DNA of 64,000 bases from Riemerella anatipestifer (GCF_009670965.2 NZ_CP073239.1:1364001-1428000), one strand, 5' to 3'; numbered from the stretch's first letter, positions 1 to 13,005 are shown. Numbers and translations are program-made. Notes: generated from the letters alone by a model not told the origin.

Positions 1-122
1 AAGACGCCATCAATCAAGAAAACTTATTTAACACTATGATGGAGGCGGTTAAATATTGTTCTTTAGGGCAAATCACCAATGCTCTTTTTGAGGTGGGTGG
101 TAAATATAGAAGGAATATGTAA
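1..122 (+). CDS. Methylmalonyl-CoA mutase family protein, 3' end only
   Basis: Partial: only the last 39 codons are in the window, in the frame ending at TAA 120-122. The tail reads ...SLGQITNALFEVGGKYRRNM, which resembles the C-terminus of the catalytic domain of B12-dependent methylmalonyl-CoA mutase family proteins (succinyl-CoA/methylmalonyl-CoA isomerisation). The family call rests on this short tail, so the exact substrate (methylmalonyl-, isobutyryl- or ethylmalonyl-CoA) cannot be told. The next gene starts 15 nt downstream, so the two may share a transcript. Confidence 0.65.
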   Translation, partial: DAINQENLFNTMMEAVKYCSLGQITNALFEVGGKYRRNM

Positions 123-137
123 TATTTTGTTAATCAA

Positions 138-791
138 ATGAATAAAATACTTATTGATAATACAGAGAAATTTGTAAAAGATAAATTAGAAGGAGCAGAG
201 GCGGGACACGATTGGTTTCATATAGAAAGAGTGTGGAAACTTTCTCAAAAAATTCTAAGTACCGAGAAAGAGGCTGATGAGGAAGTAGTAAATCTTGCGG
301 CTTTATTACACGATATAGCCGACCCTAAATTTCATAATGGAGACGAGGCTTTAGCACTCCAAATATCAAGAGATTTTTTAACTAAGGAAGGTGTTTCGAA
401 AGAAATCATTGATGAAGTTTTATTTATTATCAAACATCTTTCCTTTAAAAATAAAGAAAATCAACCAAAAGAATTACCTATAGAGTTTAAAATTGTGCAA
501 GATGCAGATAGACTAGATGCCATCGGAGCGATAGGTGTAGCAAGAGTATTCAACTTTGGTGGGTATAAAAATAATCCAATGTACAACCCTGAGATATTAC
601 CTCAAAAAATCTTTGATAAAGAGCAATATAAAAAATCAGAAGGAACTACAATTAACCATTTTTATGAAAAATTATTACTCCTAAAAGATTTAATGCAAAC
701 TACTGAAGGCAAAAGGATTGCAGAAAAAAGACATCAGTTTATGTTAAGTTTTTTAGAAACCTTCTATCGCGAGTGGAATTTATTGGAATAA
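138..791 (+). CDS. HD-domain metal-dependent phosphohydrolase
   Basis: 217 residues, cytoplasmic, no signal peptide. The HD superfamily pattern is visible: H28 in the segment GHDWFHIERV, the HD doublet H58-D59 in LLHDIAD, and the downstream aspartates in QDADRLDAIG (D122, D124). These are the usual metal ligands. Length and motif order match the YedJ-like group of small stand-alone HD phosphohydrolases, whose substrates are poorly defined (probably nucleotides or small phosphoesters). The ATG at 138 is only 15 nt after the preceding stop, so it is probably co-transcribed with the mutase gene. Family assignment is firm; the physiological substrate is unknown. Confidence 0.8.
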   Translation: MNKILIDNTEKFVKDKLEGAEAGHDWFHIERVWKLSQKILSTEKEADEEVVNLAALLHDIADPKFHNGDEALALQISRDFLTKEGVSKEIIDEVLFIIKHLSFKNKENQPKELPIEFKIVQDADRLDAIGAIGVARVFNFGGYKNNPMYNPEILPQKIFDKEQYKKSEGTTINHFYEKLLLLKDLMQTTEGKRIAEKRHQFMLSFLETFYREWNLLE

Positions 792-844
792 TTAAGAATT
801 CATATATTTGTGCCTGTTAAATATTTTTATTAAATGTTTGGTTG

Positions 845-1396
845 ATGGAAACACTGTCGTTTGTTCTTTTTATACTGTTATTGATTTCTCTGATAAGGAT
901 AAATAGGTTAAAGCTATACCGAAAAATAATTACTGTTGTGGGAGTGCTTTTTTTTGGATACTGGATTTTTACTAAAATTTATCCTAATCCTGTTGGAGGA
1001 AGTATTGCTATTCAGCTAGTTAATAAACACCCACAAACGCTGGATTTTTATAGTCTAGAGGTTTCGGATAAGGAGCATAATATTGTACATTTAGGAGATA
1101 TTCGTTCTGAGCATTATCGTGTATGTCATTTGGGAATGAAGGATACAGATGAGTTTTGGCTAGTTGCTTTTTCTGGGAAGAAGATGGTTTATTTTACCCA
1201 ACATATAGTAGGAAATAAAAATGAAGACCTTTATATTGAGGCTAATAACTATCTTAATCAGAGCGTTAAACTTTCCAGTATTGCAGAAAAGCAAATCAGG
1301 CTTTATAAGAGAGAAGGGCTAAGAGATGCAGTTTGGGTTACTTTCTGTTTTTTAATATTGTTCATAAATATTGTGTCTTGGGTAAAGAAAAAATAG
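845..1396 (+). CDS. Hypothetical small membrane protein
   Basis: 183 residues from the ATG at 845; the frame can be opened three bases earlier by a TTG, but the ATG is more likely. Three hydrophobic segments are seen: about residues 3-18, 27-43 (VVGVLFFGYWIF) and 160-178 (VTFCFLILFINIV). The stretch between the second and third is polar, so the protein probably has a central extracytoplasmic or cytoplasmic domain of about 115 residues held by membrane helices. I recognise no family and see no catalytic motif. It stands alone between the HD hydrolase and tRNA-Cys. Confidence 0.6.
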   Translation: METLSFVLFILLLISLIRINRLKLYRKIITVVGVLFFGYWIFTKIYPNPVGGSIAIQLVNKHPQTLDFYSLEVSDKEHNIVHLGDIRSEHYRVCHLGMKDTDEFWLVAFSGKKMVYFTQHIVGNKNEDLYIEANNYLNQSVKLSSIAEKQIRLYKREGLRDAVWVTFCFLILFINIVSWVKKK

Positions 1397-1418
1397 AAAA
1401 TATTTTCGGATAAATTTC

Positions 1419-1446
1419 TTGGTTATATAAAAAATGTCTATATTTG
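1419..1446 (+). promoter_or_regulatory. Promoter of tRNA-Cys
   Basis: A perfect Bacteroidota -7 box, TATATTTG (TAnnTTTG), lies at 1439-1446, with a TTG -33 element at 1419-1421, 17 nt upstream. The tRNA begins 13 nt after the -7 box, which fits initiation just ahead of the tRNA 5' end. Confidence 0.6.
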
Positions 1447-1459
1447 CACACCTAAAAAT

Positions 1460-1530
1460 GGTTCCGTGGCCGAGCGGCTAGGCAGAGGTCTGCAAAACCT
1501 TGTACAGCGGTTCGAATCCGCTCGGAACCT
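1460..1530 (+). tRNA. tRNA-Cys (GCA)
   Basis: 71 nt cloverleaf. Acceptor arm GGTTCCG (1460-1466) pairs with CGGAACC (1523-1529), followed by the discriminator base T at 1530. The D-arm GGCCGAGCGGC, the anticodon loop CTGCAAA with anticodon GCA, and the T-loop GGTTCGAATCC are all present. The short length is typical of bacterial tRNA-Cys. CCA is not encoded. Confidence 0.95.
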
Positions 1531-1537
1531 CAAGTTT

Positions 1538-1570
1538 AAAATCTCACAACATTGTTGTGAGATTTTTTTT
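1538..1570 (+). terminator. Terminator after tRNA-Cys
   Basis: A 12-bp perfect stem, AAATCTCACAAC (1538-1549 region) against GTTGTGAGATTT, with a 3-nt ATT loop, followed by a run of T to 1570. It ends the tRNA-Cys transcript. Confidence 0.85.
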
Positions 1571-1621
1571 GTTGGTTATATTCAATAAAAAGTTACATTT
1601 GTTGATATTAAGTTGGTAGTT

Positions 1622-2275
1622 ATGTTTTTAGATTTTTTTCTACCCAATAGATGTCTAAAGTGTAATCTTATTATTCCTTCTGAGGAAATTGTTTGCTGGG
1701 CATGTAAGTCTCATCTTAATTTTACTCATGATGATTTTGGAGGAAAGGCGGGATTTTATCAAAAAGTTATTCTTAAGTTTCCTGTAACTAAGGCTTTTAG
1801 TTTGATGAAGTATGAGAAAAAAGAGCTTTCTCAAGACATTATACATGCTTTAAAGTACCATTCTATGGAACGAGTGGGTAAGGTGCTAGCTCATTGGGTT
1901 TCTGAAAATATAGATTTATCTGGTCAAGGGATAGATATACTAACCAACATTCCACTTCATCCTAAAAAACAGAGAGAAAGAGGTTATAACCAGCTGCATT
2001 TGTTTACAAAAACATTATCTCAGTTACAGGGGATACCATACTCTCATTATCTTCTTAAAAGAAATTTCTATTCTAAGCCTCAAGCCTTAAAGCAAAAATT
2101 GGATAGAGAAAAGGTGCAAAATATATTTTCTGTAGATGAGAAAATGGAAGGTAAACACATCTTACTTATAGACGATGTATATACCACAGGAAATACAATG
2201 AGTAAAGCGGTTTGGGAGCTTTTAAAAGGAAATGGGAATCAGGTGAGTGTTTTGGTTTTAGCAATAGATAAGTAA
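1622..2275 (+). CDS. comF: ComF family phosphoribosyltransferase-like protein
   Basis: 217 residues from ATG 1622; a TTG nine bases earlier could also open the frame. The N-terminus carries a four-cysteine zinc-binding cluster (C11, C14, C25, C28, spaced CxxC...CxxC), followed by a PRTase domain with the PRPP loop LLIDDVYTTGNT near residues 184-195 and the upstream segment RERGYNQL. This architecture defines ComF/GntX, needed for DNA uptake during natural transformation in several bacteria. R. anatipestifer is known to be naturally competent, so the role fits. It is monocistronic here, followed by a 309-nt gap before nrdB. Confidence 0.88.
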   Translation: MFLDFFLPNRCLKCNLIIPSEEIVCWACKSHLNFTHDDFGGKAGFYQKVILKFPVTKAFSLMKYEKKELSQDIIHALKYHSMERVGKVLAHWVSENIDLSGQGIDILTNIPLHPKKQRERGYNQLHLFTKTLSQLQGIPYSHYLLKRNFYSKPQALKQKLDREKVQNIFSVDEKMEGKHILLIDDVYTTGNTMSKAVWELLKGNGNQVSVLVLAIDK

Positions 2276-2584
2276 ATAAGTGTTTAATTACATTTCCTTT
2301 TTGTATTGAGGTTTATATCTTTTGTTTAATTATAAAATGTTTATTGGTGCTTTTGCCCTTATTTATAGGATTATAGAGCATTGTGGAAAACTTATATAAT
2401 TAGAATCCAAAAGATTAAATAATCTCTTCATATTTCGTTTCATTTTTAGACTTTCATTTTCTATTTTTGTAAAAAGGACTTTAATAAGTCTTTTTGTAAT
2501 CAATTGATTGATTTTTAAGTTATTATATAACTCTCTTCTTTTTGGGAGAATAGCTAAGGATTAAAAAACTGAATAAATAATATT
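2276..2584. other. Intergenic region comF-nrdB with putative nrdB promoter
   Basis: 309 nt without a gene. A perfect -7 box TATTTTTG sits at 2462-2469 but no clear -33 TTTG at the right distance. Just after it an inverted repeat (about 2472-2497, AAAAAG...CTTTTT arms) and a second A/T-rich palindrome near 2517-2531 could structure the nrdB leader. I see no NrdR box that I would defend. Confidence 0.4.
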
Positions 2585-3559
2585 ATGGGGATTTTTGAGA
2601 AACGAATAAACTACAAACCTTTTGAGTATCCAGAAGTAATGCAGTACATAGAGGCGATTAATAAGTCTTTTTGGGTACATTCGGAGGTAGATTTTACAGC
2701 GGATATACAAGATTTTCATTCGCAACTCGAGCCTCATGAGAAAAACGCAGTTAAGAATGCTTTGTTAGCGATTGCTCAGATTGAGGTGTCTGTAAAAACC
2801 TTTTGGGGTAATCTTTATAATCATCTCCCTAAGCCTGAGTTTAACGGATTAGGAGCAACTTTTGCAGAGTGTGAGTTTAGACATTCAGAGGCTTACTCAA
2901 GATTGCTTGAAGTTTTAGGCTACAACAATGAGTTTCTTAATGTCATTGAAAATCCTGCTATTAGAAAAAGAATAGATTTTCTAACCGATGTACTTAAAAA
3001 CTCAAATTCTTCAACGCCTAAGGAGTATGTATCTTCTTTATTGTTGTTCAGTATTTTAATAGAAAATGTATCATTGTTTTCTCAGTTTGCCATTATTCTT
3101 TCCTTTACGAGGTTTAAAGGCTATATGAAAAATGTGTCTAACATTATTGCTTGGACTTCTGTAGATGAGCAAATTCATGCCAATGCGGGGATTTATATCA
3201 TCAATAAAATAAAGGAAGAACAGCCTGAGCTTCTTCAAGAGGAAGACATAGAGGCGATTTATAATATTGTTAGAACTTCGGTGGAGTTAGAGTCAGAAAT
3301 ATTGGATTGGATTTTTGAGATGGGAGATTTAGACCATTTGTCAAAAAAACAGCTTCTCAGTTTTATGAAATATCGTATAGATGATAGTTTGAAAAGAATC
3401 GGTATGGCTTCTATGTTTAATATTACAGAGGAAGAATATAAGCCAATGGTATGGTTTGAGGAAGAAGTTTTTGCTAATTCGTTAGACGATTTCTTTGCCA
3501 AAAGACCAGTAGATTACACAAAACACGATAAGAGTATTACCGCTAATGACTTGTTTTAG
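2585..3559 (+). CDS. nrdB: Class Ia ribonucleotide reductase, beta (radical) subunit
   Basis: 324 residues. It houses the diiron-tyrosyl radical that starts ribonucleotide reduction by the alpha subunit. The motif ECEFRHSEAY places metal ligands E97 and H100 and the radical tyrosine Y104 with the E-x2-H-x3-Y spacing of E. coli NrdB (E115/H118/Y122). The second half has the other ligand pair in SVDEQIHANAG. The position equivalent to E. coli D84 appears to be a glutamate (QIEVS, E67). There is no N-terminal ATP-cone, unlike some Bacteroidota NrdB proteins. It is followed 50 nt later by nrdA, forming an nrdBA operon, reversed in order from E. coli nrdAB. Confidence 0.95.
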   Translation: MGIFEKRINYKPFEYPEVMQYIEAINKSFWVHSEVDFTADIQDFHSQLEPHEKNAVKNALLAIAQIEVSVKTFWGNLYNHLPKPEFNGLGATFAECEFRHSEAYSRLLEVLGYNNEFLNVIENPAIRKRIDFLTDVLKNSNSSTPKEYVSSLLLFSILIENVSLFSQFAIILSFTRFKGYMKNVSNIIAWTSVDEQIHANAGIYIINKIKEEQPELLQEEDIEAIYNIVRTSVELESEILDWIFEMGDLDHLSKKQLLSFMKYRIDDSLKRIGMASMFNITEEEYKPMVWFEEEVFANSLDDFFAKRPVDYTKHDKSITANDLF

Positions 3560-3609
3560 AAAAGTTTTTAATCTAAAGCAAAATAAAATATAAACAAGAA
3601 AAAAACAAA

Positions 3610-5265
3610 ATGGAAGAACTACAAGATATATGGTGGTTAAATGAGGAGTCTGAACAAATGCTCAATAGAGGTTATCTTCTGAAAGGAGAGACGGTGCATG
3701 GAGCTATTAAAAGGATTACTACGGCCGCTGCTAGAAGACTTTATAAACCAGAGTTACAACCAGCCTTCGAAGAGATGATTGTGAAAGGTTGGATTAGCTT
3801 TTCGTCTCCTGTATGGGCGAATATGGGAACGCAGAGAGGTCTTCCGATTTCTTGTTTCAATGTTCATATTCCAGATAGTATTGAGGGGATTACCCACAAA
3901 ATGGGGGAAGTTATCATGCAAACCAAAATAGGTGGTGGTACTTCTGGTTATTTTGGGGAACTTCGTCATAGAGGGACAGCAGTTACAGATAACGGTAAAT
4001 CGTCTGGGGCAGTTTCTTTTATGAAGTTGTTTGATACAGCTATGGATGTGGTTTCTCAAGGAGGGGTAAGAAGAGGGGCTTTTGCGGCTTATCTAGATAT
4101 AGACCACGGAGATATAGAGGAATTTTTAACGATAAAAGACATCGGTAGTCCTATTCAAAACCTATTTACGGGCGTTTGCGTGCCAGATTACTGGATGCAA
4201 GATATGATAGATGGGGACATTGATAAGAGGAAGATTTGGGCTAAAGTTTTAGAAAGCAGACAGCAGAAAGGGTTGCCATATATTTTCTTCACCGATAATG
4301 TCAACAGAAATAAACCTCAAGTTTATAAAGATAAAGGGTTGTTGGTTAATGCGAGTAACCTTTGTTCAGAAATTATGTTGCCATCTACTCAGGAGGAGTC
4401 ATTTATATGTTGTCTTTCTTCTATGAATTTGGAACTTTATGATGAGTGGAAGGATACTAATGCGGTTAAGTTGGCAATTTATTTCTTAGATGCAGTATTG
4501 TCTGAATTTATAGAAAAAACAGAGGGCAACTATTATCTACAAGGAGCTAGAAATTTTGCGATGAAACACAGGGCTTTGGGGCTGGGTGTTTTAGGATATC
4601 ATTCGTATTTGCAAAAAAATATGATTCCTTTTGAAAGTTTTGAAGCTACTCAATTCAATGCTAGAGCATTCAAACATATCAAAGAACAAGCGGAAGCAGC
4701 TTCTAAAGAATTGGCTAATATTTATGGTGAACCAGAATTGCTTAAAGGTTACGGTATGAGGAATACTACGCTGATGGCAATTGCACCTACCACTTCTAGT
4801 TCGGCTATTTTAGGGCAAACTTCTCCAGGGATAGAGCCTTTTGCATCAAATTATTATAAGGCAGGTTTGGCTAAAGGTAACTTTATGAGAAAAAATAAAT
4901 ACCTTAAAAAACTATTAGAAGAGAAAGGTTTAGAAAACGAGGAAACATGGAGAAATATTATGCTTAACCATGGTTCTGTACAACATTTAGATGGTCTTAC
5001 GGAAGAGGAAAAAGCTGTTTTCAAGACTTTCAAAGAAATTTCTCCTATGGAAATCATTAGCCAAGCAGCTCAAAGACAGCAGTATATAGACCAAGCTCAA
5101 TCTTTGAACTTGCAAATTCCATCTACAATGCCTGTAAAAGATGTTAACTTCTTGATGATAGAAGCATGGAAAAAAGGTGTTAAAACACTTTACTATCAGA
5201 GAAGTTCGTCTGTATCCAAAGAATTGATGGTAAACTTTGTAACTTGTTCTAGTTGTGAAGCATAG
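3610..5265 (+). CDS. nrdA: Class Ia ribonucleotide reductase, alpha (catalytic) subunit
   Basis: 551 residues, about 200 shorter than E. coli NrdA. The N-terminus starts almost directly at the catalytic core, so the ATP-cone overall-activity domain is missing. Visible catalytic residues are C82 in PISCFNV (redox cysteine), N250-x-C252-x-E254 in ASNLCSEI (radical/active site), the partner cysteine in FICCLSS (C267/C268), the tyrosine pair in TLYYQR, and the C-terminal CSSC pair (C546, C549) that receives electrons from thioredoxin or glutaredoxin. Operon partner of nrdB. The short form is usual for flavobacteria as I remember them. Confidence 0.95.
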   Translation: MEELQDIWWLNEESEQMLNRGYLLKGETVHGAIKRITTAAARRLYKPELQPAFEEMIVKGWISFSSPVWANMGTQRGLPISCFNVHIPDSIEGITHKMGEVIMQTKIGGGTSGYFGELRHRGTAVTDNGKSSGAVSFMKLFDTAMDVVSQGGVRRGAFAAYLDIDHGDIEEFLTIKDIGSPIQNLFTGVCVPDYWMQDMIDGDIDKRKIWAKVLESRQQKGLPYIFFTDNVNRNKPQVYKDKGLLVNASNLCSEIMLPSTQEESFICCLSSMNLELYDEWKDTNAVKLAIYFLDAVLSEFIEKTEGNYYLQGARNFAMKHRALGLGVLGYHSYLQKNMIPFESFEATQFNARAFKHIKEQAEAASKELANIYGEPELLKGYGMRNTTLMAIAPTTSSSAILGQTSPGIEPFASNYYKAGLAKGNFMRKNKYLKKLLEEKGLENEETWRNIMLNHGSVQHLDGLTEEEKAVFKTFKEISPMEIISQAAQRQQYIDQAQSLNLQIPSTMPVKDVNFLMIEAWKKGVKTLYYQRSSSVSKELMVNFVTCSSCEA

Positions 5266-5302
5266 ATAAATATAGAGTGTAATAATTAAAGTTGAGGAAG
5301 AT

Positions 5303-5333
5303 AAAACCGTAGTCTTAGGGCTATGGTTTTTCT
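5303..5333 (+). terminator. Terminator after nrdBA
   Basis: Stem AAAACCGTAG (5303-5312) pairs with CTATGGTTTT (5321-5330) with one G-T wobble and an 8-nt loop, followed by a T-rich run. It lies 38 nt after the nrdA stop. Confidence 0.7.
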
Positions 5334-5375
5334 TTTTATTGAAGGTTTTATATATTTGTTCAAAGTATCAATAAT

Positions 5376-6458
5376 ATGTGGAGAATTATATTTATTGCCC
5401 TGATTTTATTTTTTGAAAGTTTTTTAGCTCAAAATTTAGAGGAACAGGCGGATAGCATTATGGCAAAATACAACATTCCCGAAATGGCGTTCGCTGTTGT
5501 AACGAAAGATACTATATTGGTGCAAAAAGTAAGGGGGCATCACAGAATTACTGAAAAGAAAGGAAAACCCAACGCTTCCTTTGAAGATTTATTTCATTTA
5601 GGTTCCAATACTAAAGCCATTACAGGGTTTATTTCTGCATATTTGGTGGAACAAGGTAAAATAAAATGGAAAACCAAGTTTTTTGATTTATTTCCAAAAC
5701 TTAAAAAGAGTTCAAATCTTAAGTATCATAGCATAACTTTAGAAGATTTATTATGCCATAGAGCTAATGTTCAGCCTTTTACTAGTGGAGAGGAGTATAG
5801 TAAACTTCCTAAATTTAAAGGAACTAAGCAACAGAAAAGAACTAAATTCGGAGAATATGTTTTAACGCTTTCTCCGATAGAAAATAAAAATACTTACAAT
5901 TACTCAAACGCGGGATATAGCATTGCGGCAATGATGCTTGAAAAAGTTTCGGGAAAGTCTTGGGAACAACTGATAGAAGAAGTGTTAAAAACAAAATTAG
6001 AGATAGACTTTCGGTTGGGTTGGCCTAGTAGAAGTGCCCAAAATCAACCTTTAGGACATTGGCTAGAAGATGGAAAACAAGTTGAAGTTTTACCAAATGT
6101 TAATTATGATTTGAGTTTAGCAGAACCAGCGGGAGACTTAAGTATGAATATTTACAATTATTCCAAGTTTATACAATTAAATATACAGGGGCTTTCTGGG
6201 GAAAGAAATATTTTGACTCCTGAAACTTATCAATACTTACATACTTCCAAAAAAGACTATTCTATAGGTTGGAGTAATTATCAAGATAAAACTCAAGAAA
6301 CTTCAGAGCATTCAGGTTCAGATGGCACGTTTTTTTCCTATGCTCAAATTGATAGAAAAAAGCATTTAGGTTATATTATATTGGTAAATAGCGGAACAGC
6401 GGAGGCACGAAAAGGTGTTTTTGAAATGTTAGACCTTTTAAAAAGGAAGTATAAATAG
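5376..6458 (+). CDS. Secreted serine hydrolase (class C beta-lactamase/DD-peptidase-like fold)
   Basis: 360 residues with an N-terminal signal peptide (residues 1-18, hydrophobic, ending FLAQ). The three active-site motifs of the beta-lactamase-related serine hydrolases are seen: S77-x-x-K80 in HLGSNTKAIT, Y176-S-N178 in NYSNAGY, and an HSG triad near residue 315 in SEHSGSDGT, which replaces KTG. Such proteins act in the periplasm as peptidases, esterases or peptidoglycan hydrolases; true beta-lactamase activity cannot be inferred. It is a single gene after the nrdBA terminator, 30 nt ahead of the DUF72 gene, and may be co-transcribed with it. Confidence 0.8.
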   Translation: MWRIIFIALILFFESFLAQNLEEQADSIMAKYNIPEMAFAVVTKDTILVQKVRGHHRITEKKGKPNASFEDLFHLGSNTKAITGFISAYLVEQGKIKWKTKFFDLFPKLKKSSNLKYHSITLEDLLCHRANVQPFTSGEEYSKLPKFKGTKQQKRTKFGEYVLTLSPIENKNTYNYSNAGYSIAAMMLEKVSGKSWEQLIEEVLKTKLEIDFRLGWPSRSAQNQPLGHWLEDGKQVEVLPNVNYDLSLAEPAGDLSMNIYNYSKFIQLNIQGLSGERNILTPETYQYLHTSKKDYSIGWSNYQDKTQETSEHSGSDGTFFSYAQIDRKKHLGYIILVNSGTAEARKGVFEMLDLLKRKYK

Positions 6459-6488
6459 AGAAAAAAAGTAATTGACTAAAACTTAAAA

Positions 6489-7379
6489 ATGAAATTCGGA
6501 AAAGTATTAGACCCATCGGTAGTAGATTTTACATTGCCTAGTTCACATCCAGATACTCTAAGGATATTGGGAGGGAAGCCTGTTCAAAAGCTAAATATTT
6601 CAGTAGGTTGTGCCAAGTGGAATAAAGCAGAGCTGAAAGGCTTTTATCCAAAAGGGACTAAAGATGAACTGTCTTATTATTCTACTCAATTTAACTCTAT
6701 TGAACTTAACGCGACCTTTTATAGTTTACCTTCCGCTGAGCAGGTTGCTGTATGGAGAGATAAAACACCCGCAGGGTTCAAGTTTTTTCCAAAAATCACA
6801 AATACCATATCTCATTACCGAAGGCTAATCAATATCAATGATGTGGTAACGCAATACGCTACTTCAATTTTAAACTTTAATGAAAAACTTGGAATGGTGT
6901 TTTTGCAACTCCATGATAATTTTCAACCTAAAAACTTTGACCGTTTAGAGAGGTTTGTATTAGATTGGCCTTGTGAAATTCCTTTAGCCATAGAACTAAG
7001 AAACGAAAAATGGTTTTCTGATGAAACAGTATTTCAAGAAACTTGTAATCTTTTTGAAAGTAGAAATATTACTAATATTATAGTGGATACGGCGGGAAGG
7101 AGAGATATGTTGCATCAAAGACTTACCACGTCCACAGCATTTATTCGTTATGTAGGAGCAAATACAGATAGCGATTATACAAGATTAGAAGATTGGGTAC
7201 AACTCATTAAATATTGGAAGGAACAAGGTTTACAAAACCTATATTTTTTTGTACATCAAAATTTAGAGGAAGCCTCTCCGCTTCTTTCCGCTCATTTTAT
7301 CCAAAAACTTAATGAAACTTTAGGGGAGGACTTACAAATCCCTAGAATGGCTATTCCTACAACACCAACCTTATTTTAA
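6489..7379 (+). CDS. DUF72 domain-containing protein
   Basis: 296 residues, cytoplasmic. The segments SVGCAKWNKAELKGFYPKGT near residue 38, FNSIELNATFYSLPS, GFKFFPKI, ELRNEKWF and FVHQN follow the conserved order of the DUF72 (YecE-like) family, which has a TIM-barrel fold and no settled function. Length is slightly above the usual 240-260 residues because of about 35 extra N-terminal residues. It starts 30 nt after the serine hydrolase and is the last gene before the rRNA operon. Confidence 0.85.
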   Translation: MKFGKVLDPSVVDFTLPSSHPDTLRILGGKPVQKLNISVGCAKWNKAELKGFYPKGTKDELSYYSTQFNSIELNATFYSLPSAEQVAVWRDKTPAGFKFFPKITNTISHYRRLININDVVTQYATSILNFNEKLGMVFLQLHDNFQPKNFDRLERFVLDWPCEIPLAIELRNEKWFSDETVFQETCNLFESRNITNIIVDTAGRRDMLHQRLTTSTAFIRYVGANTDSDYTRLEDWVQLIKYWKEQGLQNLYFFVHQNLEEASPLLSAHFIQKLNETLGEDLQIPRMAIPTTPTLF

Positions 7380-7501
7380 TAAAATAAGCCTAATAAAAAT
7401 GTAGGTAGTATTATATATTACTATATGTTATAATTTCTAAAATTTTTTCAATTTGTATATCAGATAATTATATATGATAGATAAAAAAAGTGTATAAAAC
7501 A

Positions 7502-7534
7502 TTTGGAGTTAATTCCGAAGAATATGTATTTTTG
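7502..7534 (+). promoter_or_regulatory. rRNA operon promoter P1
   Basis: A -33 element TTTG at 7502-7505 and a perfect -7 box TATTTTTG at 7527-7534, separated by 21 nt, match the Bacteroidota sigma-A consensus. It is the upstream of two tandem promoters ahead of 16S. Confidence 0.75.
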
Positions 7535-7673
7535 CAGCCTCGATACGAGAGAGTAGGAGTAGATTGATTAGATTAAATACTTAGTAGTAATAAGCCTTAA
7601 GAATAAGGAGGAGTGTTGCGAGAGGTGTTTAGCGGTGTTGAGAAAAAATATTTAAAAATTTTTTCAAAAAACA

Positions 7674-7705
7674 TTTGGTCAATTAAAAAAAACTTTTTAC
7701 TTTTG
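7674..7705 (+). promoter_or_regulatory. rRNA operon promoter P2
   Basis: TTTG at 7674-7677 and TACTTTTG at 7698-7705 are separated by 20 nt. Together with P1, 170 nt upstream, this gives tandem promoters typical of an rRNA operon. Transcription would start near 7712, about 130 nt before mature 16S. Confidence 0.8.
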
Positions 7706-7839
7706 CACTCGCAAATCGGAACTGAGGTAATCAGTGAGGGATTTAGCGAGAAGAATAGAGAACATTGAAAGATACTATAACAACCAAGTAAGGAAAAAAC
7801 CAAAGCGTAACAAAACTTTGAGTGAGACAGGAAAAATAT

Positions 7840-9356
<1,517 letters not shown>

Positions 9357-9477
9357 TAGAGACTCATTTGGAGTATAAACAAAAATAAGAAAGCTTACTT
9401 AAAGTAGCTTTGGTTTTTTTACTGGTTGGTATATAAAGAAATAACCCCTAAGATTAGTATCAGGGATAAGAAAGAGA

Positions 9478-9551
9478 TTAGAAACTAGAAGTTGGAAGTT
9501 AGAAATAAGGATGAGAATCTAAATTCTAACAATCTAAACTCTGACATCTAA
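9478..9551. repeat. A/T-rich inverted repeat in 16S-tRNA-Ile spacer
   Basis: Left-hand words AGAAGTTGGAAGTTAGAA are answered on the right by TTCTAAC and GACATCTAAG-type words, giving a long imperfect hairpin. The same word family recurs at 9641-9717, 12780-12880, 21727-21832 and 42193-42290. Confidence 0.5.
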
Positions 9552-9554
9552 GAC

Positions 9555-9628
9555 AGTCTCGTAGCTCAGCTGGTTAGAGCGCTACACTGATAATGTAGAG
9601 GTCGGCAGTTCGAGCCTGCCCGAGACTA
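9555..9628 (+). tRNA. tRNA-Ile (GAT)
   Basis: 74 nt. Acceptor AGTCTCG (9555-9561) pairs with CGAGACT (9621-9627). The anticodon loop CTGATAA carries GAT, and the T-arm GGCAGTTCGAGCCTGCC is intact. It is the usual first tRNA of the rRNA spacer. CCA is not encoded. Confidence 0.95.
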
Positions 9629-9640
9629 CTAATTAATAGA

Positions 9641-9717
9641 GGTTGGATACTAGAAGTTAGAATTTAGAAGAAGTTGAATGTCTAAAATCTAACATCTGAA
9701 ATCTAACATCTACACTA
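9641..9717. repeat. A/T-rich inverted repeat between tRNA-Ile and tRNA-Ala
   Basis: TAGAAGTTAGAATTTAGA on the left faces AAAATCTAACATCT on the right, forming an imperfect hairpin of the same family as the other spacer repeats. It may help rRNA/tRNA processing or may simply be a dispersed intergenic repeat. Confidence 0.5.
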
Positions 9718-9720
9718 ATG

Positions 9721-9794
9721 GGGGAATTAGCTCAGCTGGCTAGAGCGCCTGCCTTGCACGCAGGAGGTCAAGGGTTCGACTCCCTTATTCTCCA
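9721..9794 (+). tRNA. tRNA-Ala (TGC)
   Basis: 74 nt. Acceptor GGGGAAT (9721-9727) pairs with ATTCTCC (9787-9793) with one wobble. D-arm GCTCAGCTGGCTAGAGC, anticodon TGC in the loop CTTGCAC, and T-loop GGTTCGACTCC are present. Second tRNA of the rRNA spacer. CCA is not encoded. Confidence 0.95.
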
Positions 9795-9955
9795 CTAGGG
9801 TTAGATATTTAATTTAAAAGTGACAGATGGAGCCAAACACAACATCAGTTCATTAAATATTTAGCGAGCGTAAAGCACATTGACATTAACGGTAAAAGAC
9901 ATCACAAAGAGAAAACCGAGCACTTATAAGTGCTTGAGTAACCAAAAATATTAGG

Positions 9956-12703
<2,748 letters not shown>

Positions 12704-12779
12704 CCTAATGGGTTATGTTAAAGAAGCCTTATAAGTGCGAGCAAGGTTTTGTCTTTGTGATGAAAATTACCGATAAAAT

Positions 12780-12880
12780 AGACGTTAGATTAAAGATATT
12801 GGACGTTAGTATAATAGAAATGGTTACAACAACCGTTTTCAAACTCTAAGTTCTAATATCGAACCTCTAATCTCTTATAA
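12780..12880. repeat. A/T-rich inverted repeat between 23S and 5S
   Basis: Left words GACGTTAGATTAAAGATATT match, in reverse complement, TCTAATATCGAACCTCTAATC on the right. Same repeat family as in the tRNA spacers and in the two surface-protein leaders. Confidence 0.45.
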
Positions 12881-12887
12881 AGACCTT

Positions 12888-12995
<108 letters not shown>

Positions 12996-13005
12996 TTTAT
13001 TTTTG

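Noticed and set aside
2276..2584. A small RNA gene upstream of nrdB
   Set aside because: A/T-rich inverted repeats are present but no promoter-hairpin-T-run combination that would define a transcript.
5376..6458. Antibiotic-resistance beta-lactamase
   Set aside because: The SxxK and YxN motifs are present but KTG is replaced by HSG, as in many unrelated serine hydrolases. The same applies to the lipoprotein at 47744.
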